From Plantago ovata (lineage: Eukaryota > Streptophyta > Magnoliopsida > Lamiales > Plantaginaceae): a stretch of DNA of 64,000 bases. Shown in pieces: positions 1-10,199 of this stretch (its first letter is position 1; the number at the start of each line of letters is the position of its first letter). The notes beneath the pieces are model-generated. The model was not told where the DNA came from, searched no databases, and was given only the letters and a program-made list of their open reading frames with translations. The stretch is from the NCBI GenBank assembly GCA_028274465.1, contig CM051458.1, forward strand, positions 54,549,253-54,613,252, read 5' to 3'. A program made the position numbers and the translations under genes.

Positions 1-1257
1 CCGAATTTTTTGAACTTTTTTATTGGGTAGATCAACTAGCTATGCCATTAATCGTATGTTTCATCTCTATGAATTTGTTTGAGGTTTTTCTCGCTTGGCT
101 TGTCACATTTACGTATTGCACTTAGTTGAGCTAGGTAGTCTCGACATCACTTAGTGGTGTTTTCTCTACTGCGGTTCACGAATACCTTTATAATAGGATG
201 ATGCATGTTAGGATCTTATGGTTGTTTTCCCGAGTAATTATGTACCTAAGAGGCAACAAGTCTTCACCATGCTTTGAGATTGCTAAATGCCTAGGAAGGA
301 GGTAGTGTGAGGTTGTGTGATCCTTTGTTTATAACCTATTCTTCCGAATAGGGAGGGGGTTACACCGTCATAGACTTGTTTCTATTTTTCATTTTCGTAT
401 CGTGAGTTTGTTTTTCCTTTTCCGTAAATTTTGTACCCCAACCTATTCTTTCGAACAGGTTTGGGGAAGTCGTGTGAGTCATTTTTGTTTCTCTTTGTTA
501 TGCTACTGCTGGCTAAAAAAAAATGGCTAGAAAAAAATCAAGAAAACTTCCAGGGAAAAAAAAAAAAAAAGAAGAGAAAGAAAAAAAAGAATCTGGAAAT
601 AAAAAAAAAAAAAAAGACCCCAAAAAAGCAAAGAAGGGTCCAAAAAATAAAGCCAAATAGCAGTTTAGCAAAGTTCGAGTCTTTTCCATTTTTTGTAATG
701 TTCGTAATCGTGTTTCTCTATTTTTTATCTTTTTGTCTTAAGTGTCATCTCTTCTAGACCACCCTCATCCTGCCATTCAGGAAGTGGTGAATAGCTTAAG
801 ACTTTACTTGAGAGATGGGTAGAATAGGGGAGTGTTATCTTTTATAGGGAACCCTCCTTCGTTTGATGAGTGCCAGTACTGGTTCGACCTCTTTTGAGGG
901 AAAGTCTTAACATGTTGGAACAGCAGTAAGTCCTCAGTTTCATAGGCACGGGGCAACCATTTGTATCTTAGCATGTATCATTACGTCGTCACTGACTAGG
1001 TCCAGGTAGAGAATGTTACGAGAGACTATCCGTCTTTACATAAGTGCTTATGTGGATGTGTATAAGTCAATCGAGGTATTCTTCAACCTATATTCATGCT
1101 TTGATTCGTATGGTTTATGTTCATATGTTTTTTGGTAGATTCAGTAGATTAGTTCATTTTATTTGGCATGAAACTTCATTTTGTGTCTTGCATGTTTTTT
1201 GTATTAGAGTCTAGCTTAGTTGCTTGAGGACAAGCAAAGGTTCGGTTTGGGGAGTTT
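1..1257 (+). mobile_element. 3' internal region of an Athila/Tat-like Ty3/gypsy element (copy 1)
   Basis: This non-coding stretch is the 3' untranslated part of the same gypsy family as element E: its first bases match the reverse complement of about 28800-28900. It holds a long A/AAG-rich low-complexity tract (about 516-660), then a conserved stretch ending in the phrase GCTTGAGGACAAGC and a purine-rich tract (GGTTTGGGGAG) just before the LTR at 1258. That arrangement is a polypurine tract next to a 3' LTR, and the phrase is typical of plant Athila/Tat elements as known to me. No protease, reverse transcriptase or integrase is seen. The element starts outside the window. Confidence 0.75.
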
Positions 1258-2520
1258 GATGAATGTGTATTTTACACTTTCATTCGAGTCTTTTTCACCT
1301 ATTTTAGCTATCCTCTATGTTATTTTAGCTATATTTTAGTACATTTTATTAGAATAGTGTCACGTTTCCCTTTAAATTTTATTTTACAGGTTTTGGTTAA
1401 AATTCGAAGATTTCTGGGCAATTATATTAAAGTTGACAAGGAATTGGTGTTCCAGAAGCCTATTTGGAGTATCTGAAGGTTTCCGGATAGGATTTGGAGT
1501 CTAGGGGTCGAATCTGGAGGTTAGAAGGCCACTAGAAGTCAGAAACCGAGTCCGAAAAGGTGAAGAAATCCAAATCCGCGTCGAAAAACGCGGAAAATTC
1601 CGCGAAAAAGACGGGGGGCGAACCGCCCCATCCTGCGGCGAACCGCCCCAGAGTTTATTCGGGGCCTATATATAGTGCTCAGTTTTCTCTCCAAAAATCA
1701 TATCTTTCCAGACCTACTTTCTCACCTCTCTCTATAGTTTTAGGTAGGAACTTCCCGGGGCCTGTCCTGAGAGTTCCGTAGCTTAGGGGATACTTTTTCA
1801 TAGCAGATTGGAGCTTGTAGGACCGCAATCATCCGGAGATTGACAACCTTCGGTAACTTTGTATCTTACAGTTTTATCTACTTATTTTATTTATCTTTCA
1901 ATATGTTTTCTTCTATGATTTCTGTTGATTGCATGCATATTATGAGTAGCTAAACTTATCGTTGGTGGTAGTATGTGAATTCTTAGCGACGGAAGATAAT
2001 CATGCTAATGGCTATATCGCACATTATACTCCGTGTCATTGATTTATTTCGTTGATCAGTTGTAACCAAAATTCTCGTATGTTGTATTGATTATTATGCA
2101 CAATTGGACACTAGTCGACCATCAGACCAATTATCTTCGTAGTGTTGAATAATTACGGAACACATTAGGACAACCGTGATTGACTAGTCAGACCAGATTA
2201 TCTTCGTAGTGCTTAATACTTGCAACATGACACTAGATTGATTCAAATATCTCTATGCAAGACCGAGGAATTTATGCATGATTATCGACCCATTATGCTA
2301 AGAAGGACCATACTATCACCAATCTCCATTATCTGCTAGAAACCCCCTATTGCTGTCTGTCAGCTGTTTTATATTCTCTTATTAAATAGATAAAGATAGT
2401 TATAGTCCTGAGAGAACGACACTCGAGTCATTCTACTACTACACTACGGTTTTCGTTGTAGTTGTGGATTGCCTTTGGCTAAATAACAAATTTATTTGAT
2501 TGACCTTGACACGTTCATCA
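1258..2520 (+). mobile_element. Ty3/gypsy LTR, copy 1 (1263 bp)
   Basis: It starts TGATGAATG and ends CGTTCATCA, so it has TG..CA ends in a 7-bp inverted form. U3 carries two near-palindromic GGGGCGAACCGCCCC motifs (1615-1629 and 1635-1649) just before a TATA box TATATATAG (1667-1675). It is related over its length to the LTRs at 3427-4681 and 26396-27645. It is immediately followed by another copy of the 3' internal region, so it is shared between two tandem units instead of being followed by a primer-binding site. Confidence 0.8.
1667..1675 (+). promoter_or_regulatory. LTR TATA box (gypsy family E, copy 1)
   Basis: TATATATAG lies 409 bp into the LTR, preceded by CG-rich palindromes and followed by GTGCTCAG. 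The same box recurs in the sister LTRs at 3875-3883, 27250-27258 (minus) and 49485-49493 (minus). Confidence 0.6.
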
Positions 2521-3426
2521 GGTTACGCTATCATTAGACTTGTTTTTCGTTTTTAGTGTGTGTTGTGAGTTTATTTTTCATTTTCGTAAATTTTGTACTC
2601 CAACCTATTCTTTCGAATAGGTTTGGGGAAGTCGTTTGTGAGTCATTTTGTTTCTCTTTTCGTTGTGCTACTGCTGGCTAAAAAAATCAAAAAAAAAAAA
2701 AAAGAAAGAAAAAATTCCAGGAAAAAAGAAAAAAAAAAAGAAAAAAGAAACTGGAAAGAAAAAAAAAAAAAAAAAAGACCCCAAAAAAGCAAAGAAGGGT
2801 CCAAAAAAAGAAAGCCAAATAGCAGTTTAGCAAAGTGTTGTGTCTCATTTTCCAATTCTTGTAATGTTCGTAATCGTGTTGTAATTTTCTATTTTTTGTC
2901 TTTTGTTTTTGTGTGTCATCTGTTCTAGACCACCTCGTCCTGCCATTCAGGAAGTGGTGAATATCTTAAGGCTTTGCTTGAAAGATGGGTAGAATAGGGG
3001 AGTGTTATCTTTTATAGGGAACCCTCCTTCGTTTGATGAGAGCCAGTACTGGTTCGACATCTTTGAGGAAAAGTCTTAACTTGGTGAACAGCAGTAAGTC
3101 CTCAGTTTCATAGGCACAGGACAACCATTTGTATCTTAACATGTTTCATTACGTCGTCACTGACTAGGTCCACGTAGAGAATGTTACGAGAGACTATCTT
3201 GTTTTAACATAAGTGCTTATGTGGATGTGTATGAGTCAATCGAGACATTCTTCAACCTATATTCATGTTTTGATTTATATGGTTGGTGTTCATATGTTTT
3301 TTGATAGATTGAGTAGATTGGTTCATTTTATTTGGCATGAGACTCCATTTTATGTGTTGCATTGTTTTTTGCATTAGAGTCTAGCTTAGTTGCTTGAGGA
3401 CAAGCAAATGTTCGGTTTGGGGAGTT
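2521..3426 (+). mobile_element. 3' internal region of gypsy element (tandem copy 2)
   Basis: This repeats 358-1257 with small differences, including the A-rich tract (about 2683-2800), the GCTTGAGGACAAGC phrase and the purine tract before the next LTR. It begins directly after LTR copy 1 with GGTTAC, the same bases that begin the matching part of copy 1. The second unit has therefore lost its primer-binding site, gag and pol and keeps only the last 906 bp of its interior. Confidence 0.75.
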
Positions 3427-4681
3427 TGATGAATGTGTATTTTACACTTTCATTTGAGTCTTTTTCTCCTATTTTAGCTATCCTCTATGTTAATTTAGCT
3501 ATATTTTAGTGCATTTTATTAGAATAGTGTCACGTTTCCCTTTAGTCTTTATTTTACAGGTTTTGGTTGAAAAAACGAGGATTTCCGGGCAATTATATTG
3601 AAGTAGACAAGGAATTGGTGTTCTAGAAGCCTAATTGGAGTATCTGAAGGTTTCCTGATAGGATTTGAAGTCTAGGGGTCGAATCTGGAGGCTAGAAGGC
3701 CACTAGAAGTCAGAAACCGAGTCCGAAAAGGGGAAGAAATCTAAAAACGCGTCGAAAACGCGTATTTTCCCGAAAAATACTCCCGAGCGAATCGCCCGGG
3801 ATGTGGGGCGAATCGCCCCACACCAGGCGAGTCACCCGGTGTGTGGGGCCCTTCGCCCCACACAATTCGTAGCCTATATATAGTTGCTCAGTTTTTCTAT
3901 GATTTTCATACTTTTCCAGACCTTTTCTCTCACCTTTCTCTGTAGTTTTAGTTAGAAACTTCCCAGAGCCTGTTCTGGGGGTTCATAGCTTAGGAGATAC
4001 TTTTTCATAGCAGTTTGGAGCTTGTAAGATCGCGATTCTTCGGAGACTGACAACCTTCGGTAACATTGTATCTTACAGTTTTTCTACTTATTTTTATATA
4101 TCTTTCAACATGTTTTCTTCTATGAATTTTGTTGATTGCATGACAACTATGAGTAGCTAAACTTCTGGTTGGTGATAGTATGTGAATTCTTAGCGAAGTG
4201 TTAATAATCATGCTAATGGCTATATCGCGCATTATACTACGTGTTATTGCTTTATTTCTTTGATCTATCTAAATCTCTATCTTCGTATTGTTGATTAATT
4301 ATTGCACACAATTGGACAATTCATTGGTCTTCGACCTATCTAAATCTTTATCTTCGTAGTGTTTGATAATTACATCTGGACAATTCATTGATCAAAGATC
4401 TCCATGCAAAACCGAGGAATTTATGCATGATTATTAACCCGTTATGCTTTGAAGGACCATACTATCACCAATCTCCATTATCTGTTAAGAGAAACCTTTG
4501 CTAAATCGTCTGCTGTTTTATATTCTAAATTAGATTAGATAAAGCTAGTTATAGTCCTTAGAGATCGACACTCGAGGTTATTCTACTGCTACACTACGGT
4601 TTTCGTTGTAGTTGTGAATTCTCTTTGGCTAAATAACAAATTTATTTGATTGATTGGGACCCGACAATCCTGCGATCATCA
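3427..4681 (+). mobile_element. Ty3/gypsy LTR, copy 2 (1255 bp)
   Basis: It starts TGATGAATGTG. The end is less certain: the match to copy 1 breaks near 4651, and a TCATCA end falls at 4676-4681. The TATA box is at 3875-3883. Upstream of it are four CG palindromes instead of two, among them the perfect GGGGCGAATCGCCCC at 3805-3819. The palindrome block differs from copy 1 although the flanks are alike. Confidence 0.7.
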
Positions 4682-5888
4682 TATATATAAAGAGTATCGA
4701 GCGAAGGTCCGACACCCTCGACCTGAAGTGAAAGTTTAAAGGCGGGCTTAAAACTACGATACGCTTTCAAAGGTTGAGTTTCGTTTATTTCGAAACTTGC
4801 CGACTACAATCTTATTAAATGGAGTTCCGGAAATAAGGCTCTACATTTCTAATGAAAAAGTAAGTATTCTAACTTACCGTAAAAAAATCACTTATTATAT
4901 ATCCACCATCATCCATTCATACATCCACGCTCATCCATTCATACATCCACGCTCATCCATTCATACATCCACACTCATCCATTCATACATTCACATTGAA
5001 TGGACAAGCTCCGCGTATTAAATTACCCGAACTACTAAACGAGATTAGTTGGAGAAACCATCTCGAACAAAAGACGAACCTCAAATCCTCCACACGAGGA
5101 ATAAAAGACGGTTCTGGAAGCCTCCAAAAGAGGAAAAAGAAGAGATAGGTTGGAAAAACCACCTCCAAACCTCCAAATGAGGAATAAATGATTGGTTGGA
5201 AAAATCATCTCGAAATCTCAAAAAACCATCTCGAAGCCCTCAAGGCGTTTCGAGATGAGAATATCGCTCCGTCAAAGACGGCCGACAGGTTCCTGTACTT
5301 CTGTCGAGCGACTATTCGAAGTCCTCTAGACACCCCCCCCCCCACAAAGGGAAGAGTCGGAGGATACCACGATTCGGTATACTACTATTTTGACGGAGAT
5401 AACATGTACCAATCAAACAAAAGCCACTGCATCGAAATGAAGCACAAAGATAACAGTACACAAAATCAAAGCAGACAAAAAGCCAAGTATGTGAACAAAT
5501 TCGATATATAGAAGCTTCGACCCTGAGTACTAACAAAAGGGCGAGCGAGTTAAAAGAGGAGGATTCCACCAGGACAAGTTTCGAGACCGGAAGATGAAGT
5601 TTCCCATGAGCCGCATCGCCCCACGCTTTCCCACTCGGAAGAGCCCTCGAAGCAAGACCATTGAAATTTCGATGGATTCCCACCATCATCCATCGAAACT
5701 TGGGGGACTCACATGATAAGGGAATGTGGTGCTGCTCAAAGTTCGAACACCCTCAAAAGGCCTCGAACTAACGAGTGACCATCGAAGCACCAAAAAAGAG
5801 TTGCCGACATGAAGAACGGATGATCGACAAAAAGCAAACAAAAGTTCCTTGAAAGATTGTCACCACATTCTTCGAGAACTTGGGGGAA
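4682..5888 (+). other. Unassigned repeat-derived DNA, possibly the 3' internal end of another gypsy element
   Basis: No reading frame here resembles a known protein. The stretch contains a 22-bp minisatellite (4909-4996) and many short phrases with TCGAA. Towards its right end it has two AACTTGGGGG purine tracts (about 5698 and 5878), each followed by TGAT. The second directly precedes the LTR-like block at 5889. I infer a degenerate retroelement 3' region; short ORFs on both strands look like chance. Confidence 0.35.
4909..4996 (+). repeat. 22-bp minisatellite, four copies
   Basis: The unit TCATCCATTCATACATCCACGC is repeated four times head to tail, with changes only near the unit end (ACGC, ACGC, ACAC, ACAT). 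Confidence 0.9.
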
Positions 5889-6626
5889 TGATGATAGGGT
5901 ACTCAATTTCCATCAAGACGTCGGAGTAACTTATGACATGCACACATGGACAAAATCCATCATGTCTAGTCCAAAAAGGTCAATTTTCATCAAAGATACT
6001 ATACACCAGCAAAAGTCGACCTAGACGAGAAGATATAAATCCAGACAAAAGAAGAGAGGTCCGAAAAAGAAAGTCTCACTTAGACCCCAAGACTTCCCAA
6101 GAAGAAGAAAGTTTCGACAGATCAACTTGCGACATCTCTCAAAACTTGGGGCACTTATGATGAGGGTATTTATGTCACCACTGTAGCACGCTCTCGAAAT
6201 GACATCAAATGCCCTCGAAGCATCTACTCCCTCGAAAGGACAGAGACCCTCGAAAGCGTGAAGTCACCAAGCATTTACACCCCCGAAGCATCTATGCCCT
6301 CGAAAGGACATACACCCTTTCGAAGGGACTGACACCCTCAAAAGGACATACACCCTCGAAAGCATCTACCATCAGCTAGGACCCATTTGCCTATATATAG
6401 TCCAAGGTACACTACTACTTCAACACAATCTCAACACACTTCCACTCTCTAAATACATTCATTTCCTTCGGGTATTACCACTTAAATGCAACGCCGGTCT
6501 GACTATCGGCAGGCCGGTAAACACTAACCGCCCCACCCCGTCCCAAGTTCACGCTAAGAAATGATCCCAAGAACTACCTAGGAGGAGGAGACATGATGAG
6601 GAAAACCGGACGTTTTACCCGCATCA
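5889..6626 (+). mobile_element. Probable gypsy-type 3' LTR (738 bp)
   Basis: The block starts TGATGATAGGG after a purine tract AACTTGGGGGAA and ends ACCCGCATCA, giving TGATG..CATCA ends. It has a TATA box (CTATATATAGTCC, about 6391-6403). Upstream of that is a cluster of CCCTCGAAAG-type repeats (about 6200-6370). No matching target-site duplication is seen around it, which fits a 3' LTR joined to its own interior instead of a solo LTR. Boundaries rest on termini and purine tract only, because no second copy is in the window. Confidence 0.4.
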
Positions 6627-7290
6627 AGTATATTCTTGTTAATTAGTTAATTATGATTGATTACCTAGATCATAAGTTAAATACTCCACGATTCTACTTT
6701 ATTATCATCAGGTCAAGACGAATGAAAATGAATGGAACAAAATGACGAAAGAAGGACCCGCTTACAGAGTTTACAAAGACACAACAAATTCATGATATTC
6801 AACAAACAGCTAATTATTAATTAAATCGTCTACTTCAGTTCGCACCGACACTTACCCAAAAAAATTACAAATCTATTTGCTGATCATTCTTCATTTCACG
6901 CATCAATAGATTACCCATGATTATAATGATAACGAAAATATAACAACAATATAAATAAATAAATAAATAGACTGAAAAGAGTAAATGGACAGACAGACTC
7001 ACCCGTTTAATTTGATAATTTGATTTGATGAAGAATGGGGTTATAAGATCTGCTCAACAGAAGAACAAGAAAAACACAGGGAACTGGGTAGTAGTAGAAG
7101 TAGAATTATAGTGTTTCTTGATGAATTTATGAATTTAGAAGAGTACAGTCGGAAAGCAAATTGCTTCAATCAATCGATGAGTAAATAAAGACTAAAGAAG
7201 AAAGAAGAGTCAACTAACGAAAGCAAAATTTGTAGAGTACTATAAGACTTACTTTCTTTACTTCTCTTGCATTTACTACATCGCATATTC
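6627..7290. other. AT-rich unassigned DNA, possible 5' end of a host gene on the minus strand
   Basis: No long ORF is present. On the minus strand, 7110 down to about 7004 reads like a pyrimidine-rich plant 5' leader, ending in a good donor-like sequence (ACGGGTGAGTCTG, complement near 6996-7008) and followed by T-rich intron-like DNA. No coding exon can be attached to it, because the retroelement end at 6626 lies next to it. This is a weak inference. Confidence 0.2.
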
Positions 7291-7595
7291 ATTAGAGGTA
7301 TTTTTTTTTTTTTTTTTTTTTTTTACTGATTTGAGGATTAATCCCCAAATAAGCCCAAACAAATAGGGGCTTATTTGGGGCTTGATTTATCAAGTTCATA
7401 CTTTGGGTTACATATTTGATGTCCCCAAATAATTTTTTTTTATTTCCTTTTATTTCTATATTATTAATTATGTGGTCCATGTGAAATGTATGTGTTATGT
7501 GGAACCCAAAAAGAAGCCCCTAATAAGCCCAAATTATTGTAGCAAAAAATGTTCCAAGTTTGTAGACCACTATTACTAGTGCTCTAAAGGTCAAG
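7291..7595. mobile_element. Possible MITE-like or foldback element
   Basis: The stretch begins with TTAGAGGTA and a run of T, and ends with GTGCTCTAA, giving short inverted ends. Inside is a perfect 14-bp inverted repeat, CCCCAAATAAGCCC (7343-7356) with its complement at 7367-7380, and related phrases recur at about 7424 and 7512. The family is not identified and the ends are uncertain. Confidence 0.3.
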
Positions 7596-8224
7596 GGGTT
7601 GATTGGTTCGGTGGTTTGCGTCCCCAATCTCAGGTTGACCAATTTCACCATGCGCTTGATTTCATTTTTGGCATGGTGCATTTTGTGTTCGGGCGGCTCA
7701 AAAGTCCGGTACTGTTTTCAAAATTATGAGGGGATAGTGGATTTACAAAACATATCAAAATTGTATCGGAGTGTGTTTTGTATTTTTCGTGACCATTTTC
7801 TCCTAAAAAACACCAGTTCATTTACTACAATGCCCTTAAAAGTGTACGATCTACAAGACAAACCATATAAATATCTACCTCCAGTTCAAAGGGAGTGTCA
7901 AGGTATGAAGGGTCATCATACATTATTGCCTTATTGGACAGAGGGGTTATTATTCACTTGAAAGGTCATGAAGGGTGAGTACTTTCTTCTTTCTAGCCAT
8001 TAATGCTGGGTATCAATGTGACCATGAAAGTTCTACTATAAGTTTGATTTTGGATTTCCAAGAAGCGAATAGATTAGGCAAGGTTGCAGCAATTCTATGT
8101 TCAACAGTTCCTACACATGGTGATGACCGGAAGATTGTGGATGTGAGGTGTTTAATGTAAAGTTCATAAATAGTTTTTGTTGTTCATCTTCATGTCGGGT
8201 TAATTGCATTGTCATATACTTATC
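7596..8224. other. Unassigned DNA with two small open frames
   Basis: Open frames of 120 codons (7599-7961) and 61 codons (7975-8160) exist on the plus strand. Neither resembles a family I know, and neither has clear start context or splice sites. They could be relics of a host gene or chance. I find no repeat structure here. Confidence 0.2.
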
Positions 8225-9300
8225 TGGTTGGTTTGTCTGTATCGATATATAAACATGTTCGCAGTGGATATATGTATAATCACATATTAAGTGGGAACTA
8301 TGTGAAATATCATATATCCCGAATTCTCCCTAGTCGAAGGCCATCTCGGATGGGGTATGAATGACGCGATCGAGACTAGCATGCGTTTGGAAGTTATACT
8401 CGTTGGAGCGAGTGTGGTCGATCCCACGGCCACAGAACGGATCGCTGGGGTGAGTCAATGATGTTCCCATAACTGCGCATGGTTGTTCGGGGAGGATATC
8501 CGAACAATGAAAGTACCCATCGATGTATACTCTACACCGAGATGTCTATGGAAACCGGAGTTGTGGAAGTGATGCCATTTGTCCTTAGACTCTCAGGCCT
8601 TTATCATCACATATGTTGAGCCCTATTCTTTGGCGGTAACCAACGCGTTCACCCTGAAATACATTGTAGATACGGTCCAGCTGGGAACTTGAAAATATGC
8701 ATAGGGTTGGTGGTAGTTGGTTTCTGGAGAGGATTCATCTCTCATGTGTAGCATAGGAGAGTACTACTCAAGTCGTTCATAGTTGTATTGGTAAAAGTCA
8801 TTGGTCAATGCACATATATTTAGGATGGTCCTAAATATATCTCGGTAACCAAACAACTCACTGAAGACGCCATGAGTGCATTAATGGGATAGGCACAACA
8901 TCGATCCTAGGTGCATATTGAGTAAGTCAGATGAAAGGACCTTACCATCATTGCATTGAGTGCAACAGCCTTCCCAACGAAAGGTAGTTTTGAGAATCAT
9001 CTCAAACGTCCTCATGTATTAATATTGCAAATGGAACCGTCTAGGAATTCCACGATGCCTAGTCGTCTTGTCTAGCTTAATACATTGAGGCCATATGGGT
9101 CACACTATGCGGTGGACAAGCTTGTGAAAAGTACTATAGGCAGAATTATAATTAATTGAATTAATTATAATTGTTTGTGGCATAATTAATATTTTGGAAA
9201 TATTAATTATAAATGTATATTTAATTGTATTTTGATAATACAATTATGGGTTAACTGGAAGAATATATTAATTGAATTAATATATTTCTAAAGTCTATGG
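8225..9300 (+). mobile_element. Old, truncated LTR related to the copia C family
   Basis: Read on the plus strand this aligns piecewise with the reverse complement of the C-family LTR (for example 56340-58423). Shared stretches include the region around the CGTGGGATCG phrase and the ATTAATATTGCAAATGG phrase. Many substitutions and indels separate them, so it is much older than the three LTRs of element C. The right end is a chain of perfect hairpins (9144-9286). The left end fades near 8225 and the far right LTR end is missing. Confidence 0.7.
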
Positions 9301-10199
9301 AGAGGCCGGACTTTCCTAAATCAATGGAAAGCACTTACTTGGTCTGCCCGACCGGTCAGACAATTCGCGATATGGTTTTAATAGTCTGGTGTGTTTTTAA
9401 GTTGTTAAGACTAGAATTTTTCATTACGATTTTAACGTCATTTAGTGTGGTTTTAATTAAGAAGTTATGGTGTGTTTTTTAAGTTGTTAGTATTGAAAGT
9501 TTCGGTTGTAGTTTTAACGTCATTTGATGTGTTATTAAGAGATGATGTAATAGTTTTAAGAAGGTTAGTATGGTTTTAAGATGGTGTGTTATAGTTTTAA
9601 GAGACAATCTAAAATTCACAAATATCAAAAAATTCATATTAAACAAGTCTAAAAATTTGAGAATTGTCATTAAAACATTAATGGACAAGTTTACAATAAC
9701 CTACTTGAAACTTTTTAGTCATCACAATTAAAATGTTGAAACATTCAATCTTTTCTCGAATAGACTTATTGGAGAACTTCTACTTCTTGACGTTTCTTCA
9801 TCAAGCTCGATTGGCATCATCAGTACCTATTTAAAACCATAACAACTTTATTTAAAACCACAACAAAGATACTTATAACAACACCATGTCCTCTTAAAAC
9901 CATACAATGGACAAACAGGAGCTTGCAACTGAAATTAAAAACTTCATCAAGGATGCTTGAACCTTAACACTGAGTTACTAAAATTACACCAAAGACAGTT
10001 ACTAAGAAGAAATAGGCAGTACTGTGTTTTAAAAGATGTATGGATCATAGTAAAGGGTTAAATACATATATAGACGAATAACAACAAATAATTGCATAAA
10101 AAGCCACTCTCAAACAACATTTACAAAAGTCCCGCTACATTAATTCGCTACAGTAGATCCGGATTTCAAAAATTCGCTACAGTAAATTTAATAAAAATT
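9301..10199. other. AT-rich stretch with inverted TTTTAAG/CTTAAAA phrases
   Basis: 9360-9610 contains loosely repeated phrases such as GGTTTTAAGATGG. 9820-9905 contains their complements (TTAAAACCATAACAAC), so the two halves could pair. From about 10050 the sequence (AATTGCATAAAAAGCCACTC) resembles the inner end of the right-hand repeat copy at 61172-61196. This is probably the outer end of the array-bearing element. No gene is seen. Confidence 0.35.

Noticed and set aside
431..2928. Lys-rich open frames at 431-757, 2593-2928 and their complements, and 28155-28420
   Set aside because: They come from an A-rich low-complexity tract in the gypsy 3' untranslated region and are open in several frames; no conserved protein pattern.
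5188..5689. Overlapping frames of 107 and 125 codons at 5188-5511 and 5312-5689
   Set aside because: Opposite strands, no domain, in a repeat-derived region; most likely chance.
7599..8160. Host protein-coding gene
   Set aside because: Two short frames without recognisable domain, splice sites or codon signal; kept only as unassigned DNA.
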